Positions 8,862 through 18,315 of a stretch of 64,000 nt of DNA are shown piece by piece; the first letter of the stretch is position 1; each line of letters opens with the position of its first letter. A program made the position numbers and the translations under genes. The DNA is taken from positions 8,866,001 to 8,930,000 of the forward strand of contig NZ_CP015098.1 in NCBI RefSeq assembly GCF_001611795.1, in the 5' to 3' direction. The notes under the pieces are model-generated. The model searched no databases. It saw nothing but the letters and a program-made list of their open reading frames with translations, and was not told where the DNA came from. The stretch is from Streptomyces qaidamensis (GTDB lineage: Bacteria; Actinomycetota; Actinomycetes; Streptomycetales; Streptomycetaceae).

Positions 8862-11012
8862 ATGGACTCCACACCCTCGCCCTCGTCCTCCTCGGCGTTC
8901 GACCTGGTCAGCCGCGCCCTTGGGCGTTACATCCCGCAAGGCGGAGCGGCATCTGCCGACCCGCCGGGTGACCGCGCCACGCGCGGGCAGGCGCCCGACC
9001 ACCCGGCGGACGGAGGTCAGGAGCAGATCCTCGGTGCGGTCAACCTGGACCGGGACCTGATCATCACCCGCTGCAATCTGGAAGCCCCCGTGTTCGCGGG
9101 TCTGGACGCGGGGGCGGGGCGGCCGTTCGTCGATCTCCTACCCCCCGGGGACGTACCGACGGTGACACGGCGGTTGCTGCAGGTCGTGGAGAGCGGTGAG
9201 GCGCATGTCGCCCGCATCCAGCGCCTGCGGCGCGGCGACGGGTCGGAGCTGGTGGTCTCGATGAGCATCCTGCCCTCCGCGGCGCCGGAGGGCGGCCTGA
9301 CGGTCTCTGTGATCGCCATGGCCAGGAGACTGCACCTCTACGCCGCCGAGACCGCGATCGGCACCTCGCTGGACATCGGCGAGACCGCACAGTCGCTGGC
9401 CGAGTCCCTGCTGGCCTGGGGAGACGTGGCCGCCGTGGACCTCGACTTCGCCGTGTGGACGGGGGAGGGAGTCTCCGGCAGGGCGCACGGGCGTATCCGG
9501 CTGCGGCGGGCGGCGTTGGTACCGGACCGGGTGTGGCCCGAGGGCTATATGACCCCGGGCGAGGATCTCCCCGGCGACGCCAGCCGCCTGCTCGCCCAGG
9601 CGGTGCTGCGGGACGATGCGCCGCAGACCATCGTCATACCCGATGGTGAGGCGGTCGAGCGGGTCTTCGGCAGCCCGCGCGTGGCGCGTGCCCTGGTGCC
9701 CGGTGACCTCTCGGCGGGTGTGGTGTGCATACCACTCGTCCTCGACAGTGCGCCGCCCGTCGTGCTGGGCGTGGCGGAGGTCTGGCGGCGGGCGGACTGC
9801 CCCTTCCGCGACAGCGAGCTGTTCGACCTCCAGGAGCTGGTGGCCAGAACCGCCCACCACGTCGACCTCGCCCGACAGCACCAGCGCGAGCACACGCAGG
9901 TGCTGGCATTGCAGCGCCGGCTCCTGCCCCGGGCCGGTGGCGACACCATCGAGATCGCCAGCGTCTACCAGCCCGCCACCCCCGACAGCGCGGGCGTCGG
10001 CGGCGACTGGGTGAACAGCTTTCCGCTGCCCGACGGGCGTACCGCGCTGGTGGTCGGTGACGTCGTCGGGCACGGCCTGGGAGCCGCCGCGACCATGGGC
10101 CAGCTGAGCATGGAGGCCCGCGCGCTGCTGTCCGCCGGCCTCGCGCCCGACCAGGTGCTGGAGCACCTGGACGAGACGGTGACGGTGCTGGACGATGCCG
10201 AGTCCGGCCTGGCGGCCGGCTACAGCGCCCTCGGCTCGACCTGCTGCATCGCCCTCTACGACCCGGTCGGTCACCATATGACGCTGTCCAGCGCCGGCCA
10301 CCTCCCCCCGATCCTGGTCTCCCCGGACGGGCGGGCGGGCCCCCTCGCGATCCGCCCCCACCCCGGCCTCGGAGCCGAGTTCGCGCTGCGAGAGCCGTTC
10401 GACGTGTACACCGTCGGCGTGCCTCCCGGCTCCGTGCTCGCGCTCTACACCGACGGCCTGGTGGAGGACCCCGCTCTGTCGATCGACGAGGGCATGGGCA
10501 GGCTGACGGACGCGGTGGCCACGGTGCATCCCTGGGACACCCTGCAACGGGCCGCCCGGCACGTCGTCTCCTCATTGGCGCCCGCGCCTCAGCGGGACGA
10601 CGTGACGCTGCTGCTCGCGCGCATGATCGGCTACCGCAAGGGGGACACGGCGACCTGGCGGCTGGCCGCTCGCGACGACGCCCCGGCCCGGGCCCGCGAG
10701 CAGGTGTCCGCGCTGCTGAGGCAGTGGCGCACCAGGGACGACACCCGGCACAACGCGACGTTGCTGGTCAGTGAGCTGGTCACCAACGCGGTGCGCTATG
10801 CCACCGGCCCCATCACGGTGCGGCTGATCAGGGCCGGCCACGGCCTGCTGTGCGAGGTGGGAGACACCGGGAACGGCAGGCCACGGCTGAGGCGTGCCGA
10901 CCTGCTCGACGACGGTGGCCGTGGCCTGAGCATCGTGCACCGGCTCACCACCCGGTGGGGGGTGCGGTGGACGGACACGGGCAAGGTGGTCTGGGCGGAA
11001 GTGGCGAGGTGA
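8862..11012 (+). CDS. PAS-GAF-PP2C phosphatase fused to RsbW-like ATPase
   Basis: A 716-residue protein combining phosphatase and kinase-like modules. A PAS-like region (about 55-160) is followed by a GAF-like region (about 170-345) and a SpoIIE-type PP2C domain (about 365-575) with GVGGDWVNSFPL, LVVGDVVGHGLGAAATM, LYTDGLVEDP and QRDDVTLLLA. A C-terminal HATPase domain (about 600-710) has LLVSELVTNAVRYA (N box) and CEVGDTGNGRPRLRRAD plus GGRGLSIVHRL (G boxes). Having both phosphatase and anti-sigma-kinase modules in one chain implies control of a partner-switching pathway from both sides. The start ATG 8862 lacks a strong ribosome site. Confidence 0.9.
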   Translation: MDSTPSPSSSSAFDLVSRALGRYIPQGGAASADPPGDRATRGQAPDHPADGGQEQILGAVNLDRDLIITRCNLEAPVFAGLDAGAGRPFVDLLPPGDVPTVTRRLLQVVESGEAHVARIQRLRRGDGSELVVSMSILPSAAPEGGLTVSVIAMARRLHLYAAETAIGTSLDIGETAQSLAESLLAWGDVAAVDLDFAVWTGEGVSGRAHGRIRLRRAALVPDRVWPEGYMTPGEDLPGDASRLLAQAVLRDDAPQTIVIPDGEAVERVFGSPRVARALVPGDLSAGVVCIPLVLDSAPPVVLGVAEVWRRADCPFRDSELFDLQELVARTAHHVDLARQHQREHTQVLALQRRLLPRAGGDTIEIASVYQPATPDSAGVGGDWVNSFPLPDGRTALVVGDVVGHGLGAAATMGQLSMEARALLSAGLAPDQVLEHLDETVTVLDDAESGLAAGYSALGSTCCIALYDPVGHHMTLSSAGHLPPILVSPDGRAGPLAIRPHPGLGAEFALREPFDVYTVGVPPGSVLALYTDGLVEDPALSIDEGMGRLTDAVATVHPWDTLQRAARHVVSSLAPAPQRDDVTLLLARMIGYRKGDTATWRLAARDDAPARAREQVSALLRQWRTRDDTRHNATLLVSELVTNAVRYATGPITVRLIRAGHGLLCEVGDTGNGRPRLRRADLLDDGGRGLSIVHRLTTRWGVRWTDTGKVVWAEVAR

Positions 11013-11040
11013 CGCGGCACGCACCGGACCCTTCGGCGCT

Positions 11041-12228
11041 CTACAGCCACTGCCCCTCAAGGGCGGTGGCCGTGAGCCCCGGTGCCGCCGCGTACAGGAC
11101 GGCGCGGTTTCCGGGCTTCTGCAGCCCCGCGTCGTGCGCCCGCCGCAGGATGTCGAAGACGGCGGCGCCGCCGCGGTTGCCGCTGGTGTAGCTGTCCCGG
11201 CTGTAGTCGAGGAGCCCCGGCGGCCACGTGTCGGGCATCGTCTGCTCCATGTACTCCAGCACCCGGGTGCCGCCGGGGTGCGCGAGCAGCACATCGGGAT
11301 GCCAGGCGTCGGGGTCGTCCTGGTAGCGGGCGTGCAGCCACTCCCACATCGCGGTGACCGTCTCCTGCACGGCGCGCGGCCCGCGCCGGTCCATCACGAA
11401 GTGGGTGCCGTCCGCCCGTGTCTCCAGGCGGTGCAGATCCTGGGTGCCGGGCAGAGTGTGATGCCAGGCGGCGTCCAGCCGCAGCACCGCCTCGGGCCTC
11501 GGGCGGCCCGTGACCACCGCGGCCACGGCGGTGTCGGCGAACAGCAGCCGGACGATCAGGGATTCCAGGGTGTCGTCCGCGGGCTGGTAGGTCGTGCTCA
11601 GCGCCTCGGATATGACGACCAGGACCACCCGGTCGGGGTCGGCGGCCACGAGGTCCGCTGCCAGGGCCAGTGAGCGGGTCCCCGCGATACAGGCCCACTG
11701 CGTGGCCGGCAGCAGCATCACATCGCTGCGGAGCCGCAGCCTGTTGGCCAGGGTCATGTCCAGGCCCGGCAGCGCCGGAGTGGTGGAGTGACTGGTGATC
11801 AGGCAGTCGACGTCCGAGGCGTCCAGCCCGGCTGTCTGCAGGGCCCCGCGCGCCGCGCGCTCCCCGTAGGACTGCACTGCCTCCCAGGCCGGCGCGGTGC
11901 GCTCCTGCACGGTCTGCGGTGCGGGTATGGATTCGAGGGCGGCGATCACGCGGTCCACGTCCTGCTGGGCGAACCCCTCACGGGTCAGGGCCTGTTGAGT
12001 GGGTTCGACGCCGACGGCCCGCAGGCCGCTGCCTTTGCCGGGCGCGACGGCGGTCTCCAGTGGCAGCATCCAGCCGCGGGTCTCGATGCCGGTGCTCGCC
12101 GCGATGCCGTCGATCCGCGGCGCCCACGTCGCGTGGGGGTGCCGGTCACGCACCTCCGCCACGATCTCACTGGTCTTCACGGCGTGCTCGCCGTGGATCA
12201 CGGCAGGCGGGCAGAGGTAAGCGGCCAT
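11041..12228 (-). CDS. Type III polyketide synthase (chalcone-synthase-like)
   Basis: A 395-residue thiolase-fold enzyme of the chalcone/RppA family, which extends an acyl-CoA starter with malonyl-CoA and cyclises the product. The catalytic triad is visible: C180 in ATQWACIAGTRSLALA, H317 in LLAHPGGTRVLE and N351 in YTSGNRGGAAVFDIL. The ISEALSTTYQPADDTLESLI stretch also aligns with bacterial type III synthases. The N-terminal region (residues about 57-115) looks longer and more divergent than in RppA. ATG 12228 follows AAGG at nine bases. It lies downstream of tryptophanase and prenyltransferase genes on the same strand, suggesting a small prenyl-indole or prenyl-polyketide pathway. The product is unknown. 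Confidence 0.87.
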   Translation of the reverse strand: MAAYLCPPAVIHGEHAVKTSEIVAEVRDRHPHATWAPRIDGIAASTGIETRGWMLPLETAVAPGKGSGLRAVGVEPTQQALTREGFAQQDVDRVIAALESIPAPQTVQERTAPAWEAVQSYGERAARGALQTAGLDASDVDCLITSHSTTPALPGLDMTLANRLRLRSDVMLLPATQWACIAGTRSLALAADLVAADPDRVVLVVISEALSTTYQPADDTLESLIVRLLFADTAVAAVVTGRPRPEAVLRLDAAWHHTLPGTQDLHRLETRADGTHFVMDRRGPRAVQETVTAMWEWLHARYQDDPDAWHPDVLLAHPGGTRVLEYMEQTMPDTWPPGLLDYSRDSYTSGNRGGAAVFDILRRAHDAGLQKPGNRAVLYAAAPGLTATALEGQWL

Positions 12229-12423
12229 GATGGGGCACCTTCCAGAGGGGACAGGGAGAATGTCACGAGTGCTGTGTCATGGGTCACTTTGGAACCTAGC
12301 GCCCAAGAGGATGCCGGTGAACGCCCTTTCGGGATCCGGTGTCCGTTTCGAGCATGGAGGTCAAAGGGACATTTCCGCTGTGATGCAGACAACTTAGGCG
12401 CATTTTGGTCGGTGTGACACGGC

Positions 12424-13802
12424 TCACCCCTGAACCGGTTCCAGCTTGCTGCGGAAATGGCGGAGAAGCGGGGGCTGTTCGACCAGGCGGTAGCCCGGGA
12501 TCCGATCCTTGTCCTTGACCGTGGCGGCCAGGACCTCGCCGACACGGTTCAGGTGGCTCAGGCCGTACGTGCGGCGGGGGAGTGCGAGCCGGACCAGCTC
12601 GTAGGGCGCTGCGGTGACCGGGGCGCCGTTCTCGTCCTCGCTGCCGAGGCAGAGGGAACCCAGCTCCACCGAGCGGATGCCGCCTTCGAGGTAGAGCTGG
12701 CAGGCGAGCGCATGGCCGGGAAAGCGATGCGCGGGGATGTGCGGAAGCAGGCGGCCCGCGTCGAGGTAGAGAGCGTGCAGACCCGGCGGTTCGACGATGG
12801 CGATACCCGCTTCGCGGGTCAGTCGGGCCAGGTGCCGGGCGGCGCCGGCGCGGGCCTGGAGGCAGCAGGGGTCGGTGACCTCGGTCAGCCCCAGGGCGAT
12901 CATGTCCAGGTCCCGGCCCGCCAGACCGCCGTACGTGGGGAAGCCCTCCGCGGCGATGAGCAGCAGTTCGCACCGCTCGGCCAGGGCGCGCTCACGCAGG
13001 CCGAGGAAGCCGCCGACGTGGACGATCCCGTCCTTCTTCGCGCTCATCAGGCAGCCGTCGGCCAGTCGGAACGCCTGCTCTGCGACCTGACGCGGGCTCA
13101 TGCCGCGACAGGTCGCTTCGTGCTGGGTGACCAGCCGGGCGTTCTCGGCGAAGCGGGCGGCGTCGAGGAAGAGCGGAACCGAGTGTTCCCGGCACAGGGA
13201 GGCGGTTCGGGCGAGGTTGTCCATGGAGACCGGCTGGCCCGCCTCGCCGTTGTTGGTCAGCGTCATGACGACCAGGGCGATCCTGGCAGCATCCGGACCC
13301 CGCAGGGCCGCCGCCAGCCGGTGCAGGTCGATGTTGCCCTTGAACGGCTCGTCGCTGTCCGGGTCCCCGGCCTGCGGGCAGGGCAGATCCACCGCCCGGC
13401 AGTCGGCCAGTTCCACGTTGGCGCGAGTGGTGTCGAAGTGCGTGTTGCCGAGCGTGATCTTCCCCGGGGGAGCAGCGCGGAGAAGAGGATGCGTTCCGCT
13501 GCCCGGCCCTGGTGCACGGGCAGGACGTACGGATAGGAGGTCAGGTCTCGGACCACCTCCTGGAAGTGGTAGAACGACCTCGATCCGGCGTACGACTCGT
13601 CACCGGCCATGCCCGCGGACCACTGTGCCGCCGACAGGGCGCCCGTACCCGAGTCCGTGAGGAGGTCGATCGTGACCTCGTCGGCGCGCAGTCCGAACAG
13701 GTTGTAGTGCACCCGCCGCAGGGCGTGCTCCCGCTGGGCGCGTGTCGTGACCGGGATCGGTTCGACGACCTTGATCCTGTAAGGCTCCACTGCCTCACTC
13801 AC
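12424..13802 (-). pseudogene. tnaA-like: Tryptophanase (beta-eliminating lyase), single-base frameshift
   Basis: A PLP enzyme of the tryptophanase/tyrosine phenol-lyase family, 459 residues if one base is restored. It opens EPYRIKVVEPIPVTTRAQRE and carries IDLLTDSGTGALS, GSRSFYHFQE, LPVHQGRAAE, the PLP lysine in SAKKDGIVHVGG, and EGFPTYGGLAGRD. The frame breaks near 13465-13475 in a run of five C and four G (minus strand), where one C is missing between SALLP and PGKITLGNTHFDTTRANVEL. From memory of the family, LRHF near the C-terminus and ELG where tyrosine phenol-lyases have ERG both favour tryptophanase, which releases indole from tryptophan. It overlaps the prenyltransferase stop by 8 bp. 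It may be functional if the indel is a sequencing error. Confidence 0.85.
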
Positions 13803-14967
13803 CTTCCTCTGTACGGTCTGCGGCGCGCGGAGGGCTGACCGCGTAAGCCTCCGGCGAGAAGTAGACGTTCACGCGCGGCGGTTGCCAGGCGCTCTGCACG
13901 AGCGACACATAGGCGAGCAGCCCCACCCCGTCACGCGGTTGACGGGACGTCATCGCGGCCCACGCCGCATCGATCACGTCCGAGTCCATTCCGTGGTGCC
14001 GCAGAACACCCTTGGCACGGTCCAGGGCGATCCCGTCGTCCGGCACGTGGTCGCGAACCGGAACGTGCACGGTGCAGCCGCTCGGGTGCCTCGTGTCCCG
14101 CCCCGCGTAGGACAGGCAGGACACCAGGGGCCGGTGAGCGAAGCGCCCGGTACCGCCGCCCACCGCACGGCAGAACTCCGCCGCCTGCTCCGCCGGCGCT
14201 CCGGGCACCAGCCGTGACACGGTGCGCATGAGCGTGGCGCTGCTGTCGTGGTGAGCGATGTAGACCTTGACCCGCGGTGTGCGCCACCTGCCCAGGTCGA
14301 GCGCGAAGAACCGGATCTCGTCCCTGCCCGGGCCGCGTTGAAGGATTCGCTCCCGGAGTGCGGGCCAAGCCCGGCCGAATCCGAACCGGTTGAGCGCCTC
14401 CTCCGTGACCTGTGACGATTCTTCCCGCCCGTGGGCCTGCGGATCGACGTACACCTTGACGCCCGTGGTCAGGTCCTGCCGCAGGTCCATTGCGCACCTC
14501 AGTGCGAACGAGCCCTGCATCACCGGGGGGGGGAAGAACAAGTCCTCCACCCGGCGCAGCGGGTCGGTCGAGAAGTCCCGGCGTGCGGCCAGGGCCTCGA
14601 CGGCCCGCCGGCCCAGACGGGCGTTCTCCTCAAGTGGGTCCGCGGCGCAACCGGGCTCGACCAGGAGACGCGGTGTCACCGGACTCCCGGCCGTGAAGGC
14701 GAGGGAGAACTCCACCGGGGAATGGTCGTCGCAGACGAATGAAGGGGAGGGCGGCCCGGCCCCGAGGGGACGGCTGGCGGGACCGAGCAGGCCGAGCAGA
14801 TCGAACAAGGGGAGGCCGGAACCGTCACCGGTCTGGAGACCCTGGCCTGGGCGGTGGCGGCCACCGGTGACTGCACCCGGGCCGCGTGGCTCCTGGGCGC
14901 CGCTCACCGTATGCGCCAGGACACGGGCGTGGCGCTGATCGGCCTGCGCCCGTTCCATGAGGCGCAC
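13795..14967 (-). CDS. ABBA (DMATS-type) indole prenyltransferase
   Basis: An aromatic prenyltransferase of the tryptophan dimethylallyltransferase (ABBA-fold) family, soluble and metal-independent, which attaches a dimethylallyl group to an indole. Diagnostic elements are CDDHSPVEFSLAF, MQGSFALRCAMDLRQDL, GVKVYVDPQAHG, PRVKVYIAHHD, HVPDDG and PPRVNVYFSPEAY. The conserved body starts near FDLLGLLGPASRPLG. The 45 or so residues before it are low-complexity and coincide with the antisense of a regulator remnant, so the start at 14967 is doubtful and the N-terminus may be truncated or chimeric. It overlaps the tryptophanase start by 8 bp, so the two are co-transcribed. Confidence 0.82.
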   Translation of the reverse strand: MRLMERAQADQRHARVLAHTVSGAQEPRGPGAVTGGRHRPGQGLQTGDGSGLPLFDLLGLLGPASRPLGAGPPSPSFVCDDHSPVEFSLAFTAGSPVTPRLLVEPGCAADPLEENARLGRRAVEALAARRDFSTDPLRRVEDLFFPPPVMQGSFALRCAMDLRQDLTTGVKVYVDPQAHGREESSQVTEEALNRFGFGRAWPALRERILQRGPGRDEIRFFALDLGRWRTPRVKVYIAHHDSSATLMRTVSRLVPGAPAEQAAEFCRAVGGGTGRFAHRPLVSCLSYAGRDTRHPSGCTVHVPVRDHVPDDGIALDRAKGVLRHHGMDSDVIDAAWAAMTSRQPRDGVGLLAYVSLVQSAWQPPRVNVYFSPEAYAVSPPRAADRTEEGE

Positions 14968-15138
14968 CTCACCGCGGAGAGACGGGTGCGGGCATCCCTG
15001 GACGCCGCGCAGTACACGGCGGCCTGGTCCCGGGGCGCCTCCGCCGAGGACGCTCTGCGACAGGAGCGCGAGGAGAGGACGTTCCGAGGGGAGCCGACAC
15101 GCACCCGAACGGGTGGTTCGCCCACTCCGACGGCGTAG
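14821..15138 (+). pseudogene. C-terminal remnant of a large LuxR/ATPase-type regulator
   Basis: The plus-strand reading TGLETLAWAVAATGDCTRAAWLLGAA, then a HEAHL-type helix, LTAERRVRASLDAAQYTAAW and SRGASAEDALRQER closely matches the C-terminal repeat region found just before the HTH in large AfsR/LuxR-like ATPase regulators of Streptomyces. No ATPase domain or HTH is present upstream or downstream. About 100 residues survive. The remnant overlaps the N-terminal part of the prenyltransferase on the other strand, marking a recombination joint around 14820-14840. Confidence 0.55.
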
Positions 15139-15256
15139 GACGACGCCTCACGCTGGGCGGCGGCAGCGGCCCGCGCCGGAAGCTCCAGGGAGCCGCTCGC
15201 CCGCATCCGGACTGCCTCCCTCACCCTCGCACCACTCCACGGCCCGGGAGCCCATC

Positions 15257-17260
15257 ATGTCCCGTAGGAACCCTCCCCGCGTGAGCGTGATCATCCCCGC
15301 CTACAACGCGATGCCGGAACTGACGAAGTGCGTCACGTCCGTCATGGAGCAGACGCTCGGACCGGACAAGATCGAGATCATCGCGGTCGACGACGGTTCC
15401 ACCGACGGAACCGGAAGCGAACTGGACCGCCTCGCACGGACCTGCTCCGGCCTCCGCGTCGTCCACCGGCCCAACAGCGGAGGAGCAGGAGTCCCCCGCA
15501 ACACCGGCCTGGACCTGGCCGGCGGCGACTATGTCTTCTTCCTCGACTCCGACGACTACCTCGGCCCGGACGCCCTGCGCCGCATGGTGGCGATGGCGGA
15601 CGAGAACCGCACCGACGTGGTCCTCGGCAAGATGGTGTCGGTCGGCGGACGTGCCGTGCCGACGGCCGTCTTCTCGCACAACCAGCCCCGGACGGACATC
15701 TTCTCCTCCCACGCCTACCGCACCCTGGGCTGCTGGAAGCTGTTCCGGCGCTCGCTGATCGAACGGCTGGAGCTGAGGTTTCCGCCGTACCGCAACTGCG
15801 AGGACAAGCCGTTCACCGCCGCCGCCTACCTCAACGCCGACGGCATCTCCGTCGTAGCCGACTACGACTGCTACTACTCCCGCAACCGCCAGAACGGCAA
15901 CAACCTCACCCTCACCGCGGCCGACCTCGTCCACCGCATGGACGGCACCCGCCTGTGCTTCGAAACGGTCGCCCGCTACCTCGAACCCGGCCCGCGCCAG
16001 GACCGGATCATGCGCCGCCACGTGGAGTGGGAGCTGTGCGGGCCGCTGCGCGCCCTGCTGCCCCGTGAGAGCGAACAGCAGGCACGGGAGCACTTCTACC
16101 CGCAGTTCCGGGACTGGGCGCGGACCTACGTGACCGACGGCGTCTTCCAGCTGATCGCCCCGCAGGACCGGCTGATCGTCCACCTCCTGCGCGTGGACCG
16201 CTTCGAGGACCTCATGACCGTGGCTCGGCACGCCAAGGCGGACGCGGAGCGCGGCCACGTCGTGGACAAGGGCCGCGTCTACTGGTCCCACCCGTTCTTC
16301 CGCGACCCCGCGAAGGCGGTTCCGGACGTCTGCTTCGACACCACGGACCGCCTCCCGGTCCACCACGAACTGGCCGAAGCGGCCTGGACGGGCGACGGCG
16401 ATGTCCTCCGGCTCGGCGGCCATGCCCGCATCGAGTCCCTGGGCCCCCTCCAGCCCACCACCCAAGTGATCCTGCGTCCGAGCGGCTTCCGCCACCCGGA
16501 CATCCGTGTGCCCGCGACCGTCGGCACCGCCCCGCACCACGGCGACGACGCGGCGGCCGGTTTCACCGTCGACGTCGACCTGAGCACCGTGGACGCGGGC
16601 GCCCCGCTCGGCGGCGGCCAGTGGGACCTCTACCTGGATGTACGCGCCCAGGGAGTCAGCCGAACCGTCAGGCTCCGGCGGACCCGGACGGACACGGACG
16701 GCCGGAGGACCGCTCCACCGAAGCGAGAGCTGGCCACCGGCTCCCGACGCGGCCACGAGCCCAGCACCGCACGCCCCTTCTTCACGCCCCACGGCAACTT
16801 CTCCCTGGACGTCCGGCGGACCGAGGCCGAGCCGGTATGCCTGGTGACCGCAATCGCCTGGGACACGTTCGCCCCCGCCACGCTCGTCGTCAGCGGACGC
16901 CTGACCGGCGAAGCCGCGCGCCACCCCCAACCCGTCGCCCTGCGCGCCGCAGAGGACGCGGGCTCGGTCCGAGAGGTGCCCCTGCTGTACGCACCGCACG
17001 GCAGCCGTACCTTCACGGCCCGCATGCCGGTCAGGAACCTGCGGCCGGGGCGCTGGACGCTGACCCTCCGCACGGACGACCCGAAGAGCCCCGTTCCCGT
17101 CCCGACCCCGAAGGCACTGTCCGGCACTCGCTGGTATCGCGCCGCCCGGCTCGGCCGCCCCTACTACGCCAAGCCGCTCGCGGGCAGCCCGAAGCGACCG
17201 ATGGTGCTGCGCGTGGCGCCGGTCAGACCGGTTGCGGCCCTCCGTCGACGACTCGGCTGA
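15257..17260 (+). CDS. Family 2 glycosyltransferase with long C-terminal extension
   Basis: A 667-residue protein. An N-terminal GT-A glycosyltransferase domain (about 8-240) carries VSVIIPAYNAMPELTKCVTS, the nucleotide-binding DDGSTDGTG, and FFLDSDDYLGPDALRRM with the DxD-type motif. CEDKPFTAAAYL is the likely catalytic-base region. The remaining 400 residues form a helical part and a beta-rich region resembling teichoic-acid glycosyltransferases such as TarS. It is probably a cytoplasmic enzyme modifying a cell-wall or capsular polymer. ATG 15257 has GGGAG seven bases upstream. Its 3' end overlaps the convergent sirtuin gene by 38 bp. Confidence 0.85.
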   Translation: MSRRNPPRVSVIIPAYNAMPELTKCVTSVMEQTLGPDKIEIIAVDDGSTDGTGSELDRLARTCSGLRVVHRPNSGGAGVPRNTGLDLAGGDYVFFLDSDDYLGPDALRRMVAMADENRTDVVLGKMVSVGGRAVPTAVFSHNQPRTDIFSSHAYRTLGCWKLFRRSLIERLELRFPPYRNCEDKPFTAAAYLNADGISVVADYDCYYSRNRQNGNNLTLTAADLVHRMDGTRLCFETVARYLEPGPRQDRIMRRHVEWELCGPLRALLPRESEQQAREHFYPQFRDWARTYVTDGVFQLIAPQDRLIVHLLRVDRFEDLMTVARHAKADAERGHVVDKGRVYWSHPFFRDPAKAVPDVCFDTTDRLPVHHELAEAAWTGDGDVLRLGGHARIESLGPLQPTTQVILRPSGFRHPDIRVPATVGTAPHHGDDAAAGFTVDVDLSTVDAGAPLGGGQWDLYLDVRAQGVSRTVRLRRTRTDTDGRRTAPPKRELATGSRRGHEPSTARPFFTPHGNFSLDVRRTEAEPVCLVTAIAWDTFAPATLVVSGRLTGEAARHPQPVALRAAEDAGSVREVPLLYAPHGSRTFTARMPVRNLRPGRWTLTLRTDDPKSPVPVPTPKALSGTRWYRAARLGRPYYAKPLAGSPKRPMVLRVAPVRPVAALRRRLG

Positions 17261-18137
17261 CGGGAATGCCCAACCGGTACGCGACGGCGCCGAGGGCAGT
17301 GCCCAGCGGGAGCGACACCCTTGTGAGGGCGTGCTGGTCGCCTCGGGTCTGATCCCGGTTGACGATCAGCACCGGCTTCCCGGCCTGGGCCGCCTGGCGA
17401 ACGAAGCGGAGCCCGGACATCACCGTCAGCGAGGAGCCCAGGACCAGCAGCGAGGCCGCCTCACGGACCAGCTCGCGGCAGTGCTCGACGCGCTGCGGCG
17501 GAACCGGTTCGCCGAAGAACACGACGTCCGGTTTGAGGGTGCCGCCGCAGACCGTGCAGGGAACCACGCGGAAGCCTGCGACCTGGTCGTCCGTGAGGTC
17601 GGCGTCACCGTCCGGGTTGATCCCGGCGGCCACGGGCTCGAACCCCGGGTTGGCCTCCTCCAGCCGCCGGGCGAGTTCGCGGCGCGGGGTGAAGGCGCCG
17701 CAGGAAAGGCAGACGACCCGGGCCAGGGTGCCGTGGAGTTCCACGACGTCGTCGCTGCCGGCGGCCTGGTGCAGGCCGTCCACGTTCTGGGTGATGACGC
17801 CCGAGAGCAGGCCATGCCGACCGAAGGCCGCGACGGCCAGGTGCCCGGTGTTGGGACGGGCTCGGCCGAAGGTGCGCCAGCCGAGGTGGCTGCGTGCCCA
17901 GTACCGGCGCCGGGCCTGGGCGCTCGCGGTGAAGTCCTGGTAGGTCATCGGAGTGTGCCGGCTGAGGCTCCCGCCCTCGCCCCGGTAGTCGGGGATGCCC
18001 GACTCCGTGGAGATGCCCGCTCCGCTGAGCACCAGCACTCCGCCGGTGCTCAGCGCATCGGCGACCGGCCCCGCGTCCGAGGTGGCGGGTGGCAGGTTCT
18101 CGGAAGGGGTCCAGCTCAGGGTGGGACGCATGCGCAT
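17223..18137 (-). CDS. Sir2-family NAD-dependent protein deacetylase
   Basis: A 304-residue sirtuin. NAD-binding motifs are VLSGAGISTESGIPDYRG (about 37-54) and TQNVDGLHQAAG, with the catalytic histidine in VELHGTL. The structural zinc site uses CLSC and, some 50 residues later, CTVC. GSSLTVMSGLRF and VNRDQT near the C-terminus complete the Rossmann fold. It removes acyl groups from protein lysines, releasing nicotinamide. Two close ATGs (18137 and 18131) are possible starts, neither with a clear ribosome site, so leaderless translation is plausible. Convergent overlap with the glycosyltransferase is 38 bp. Confidence 0.93.
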   Translation of the reverse strand: MRMRPTLSWTPSENLPPATSDAGPVADALSTGGVLVLSGAGISTESGIPDYRGEGGSLSRHTPMTYQDFTASAQARRRYWARSHLGWRTFGRARPNTGHLAVAAFGRHGLLSGVITQNVDGLHQAAGSDDVVELHGTLARVVCLSCGAFTPRRELARRLEEANPGFEPVAAGINPDGDADLTDDQVAGFRVVPCTVCGGTLKPDVVFFGEPVPPQRVEHCRELVREAASLLVLGSSLTVMSGLRFVRQAAQAGKPVLIVNRDQTRGDQHALTRVSLPLGTALGAVAYRLGIPVSRVVDGGPQPV

Positions 18138-18315
18138 GCAGTCAGGGTACGAAAGGACACCTCCGCAAGGAGACCGCACGGCCATGGCCGGGGCCCGACG
18201 GGAGCCGCCACCTCCACCGCGCCTGAGCCGATATCAGGCCGAGACGTTTGGCCGGGCGGGATCGGCGTACCCGATGACTTAACGCAATCCTTATACGACG
18301 AAGCGGAGACGGACC

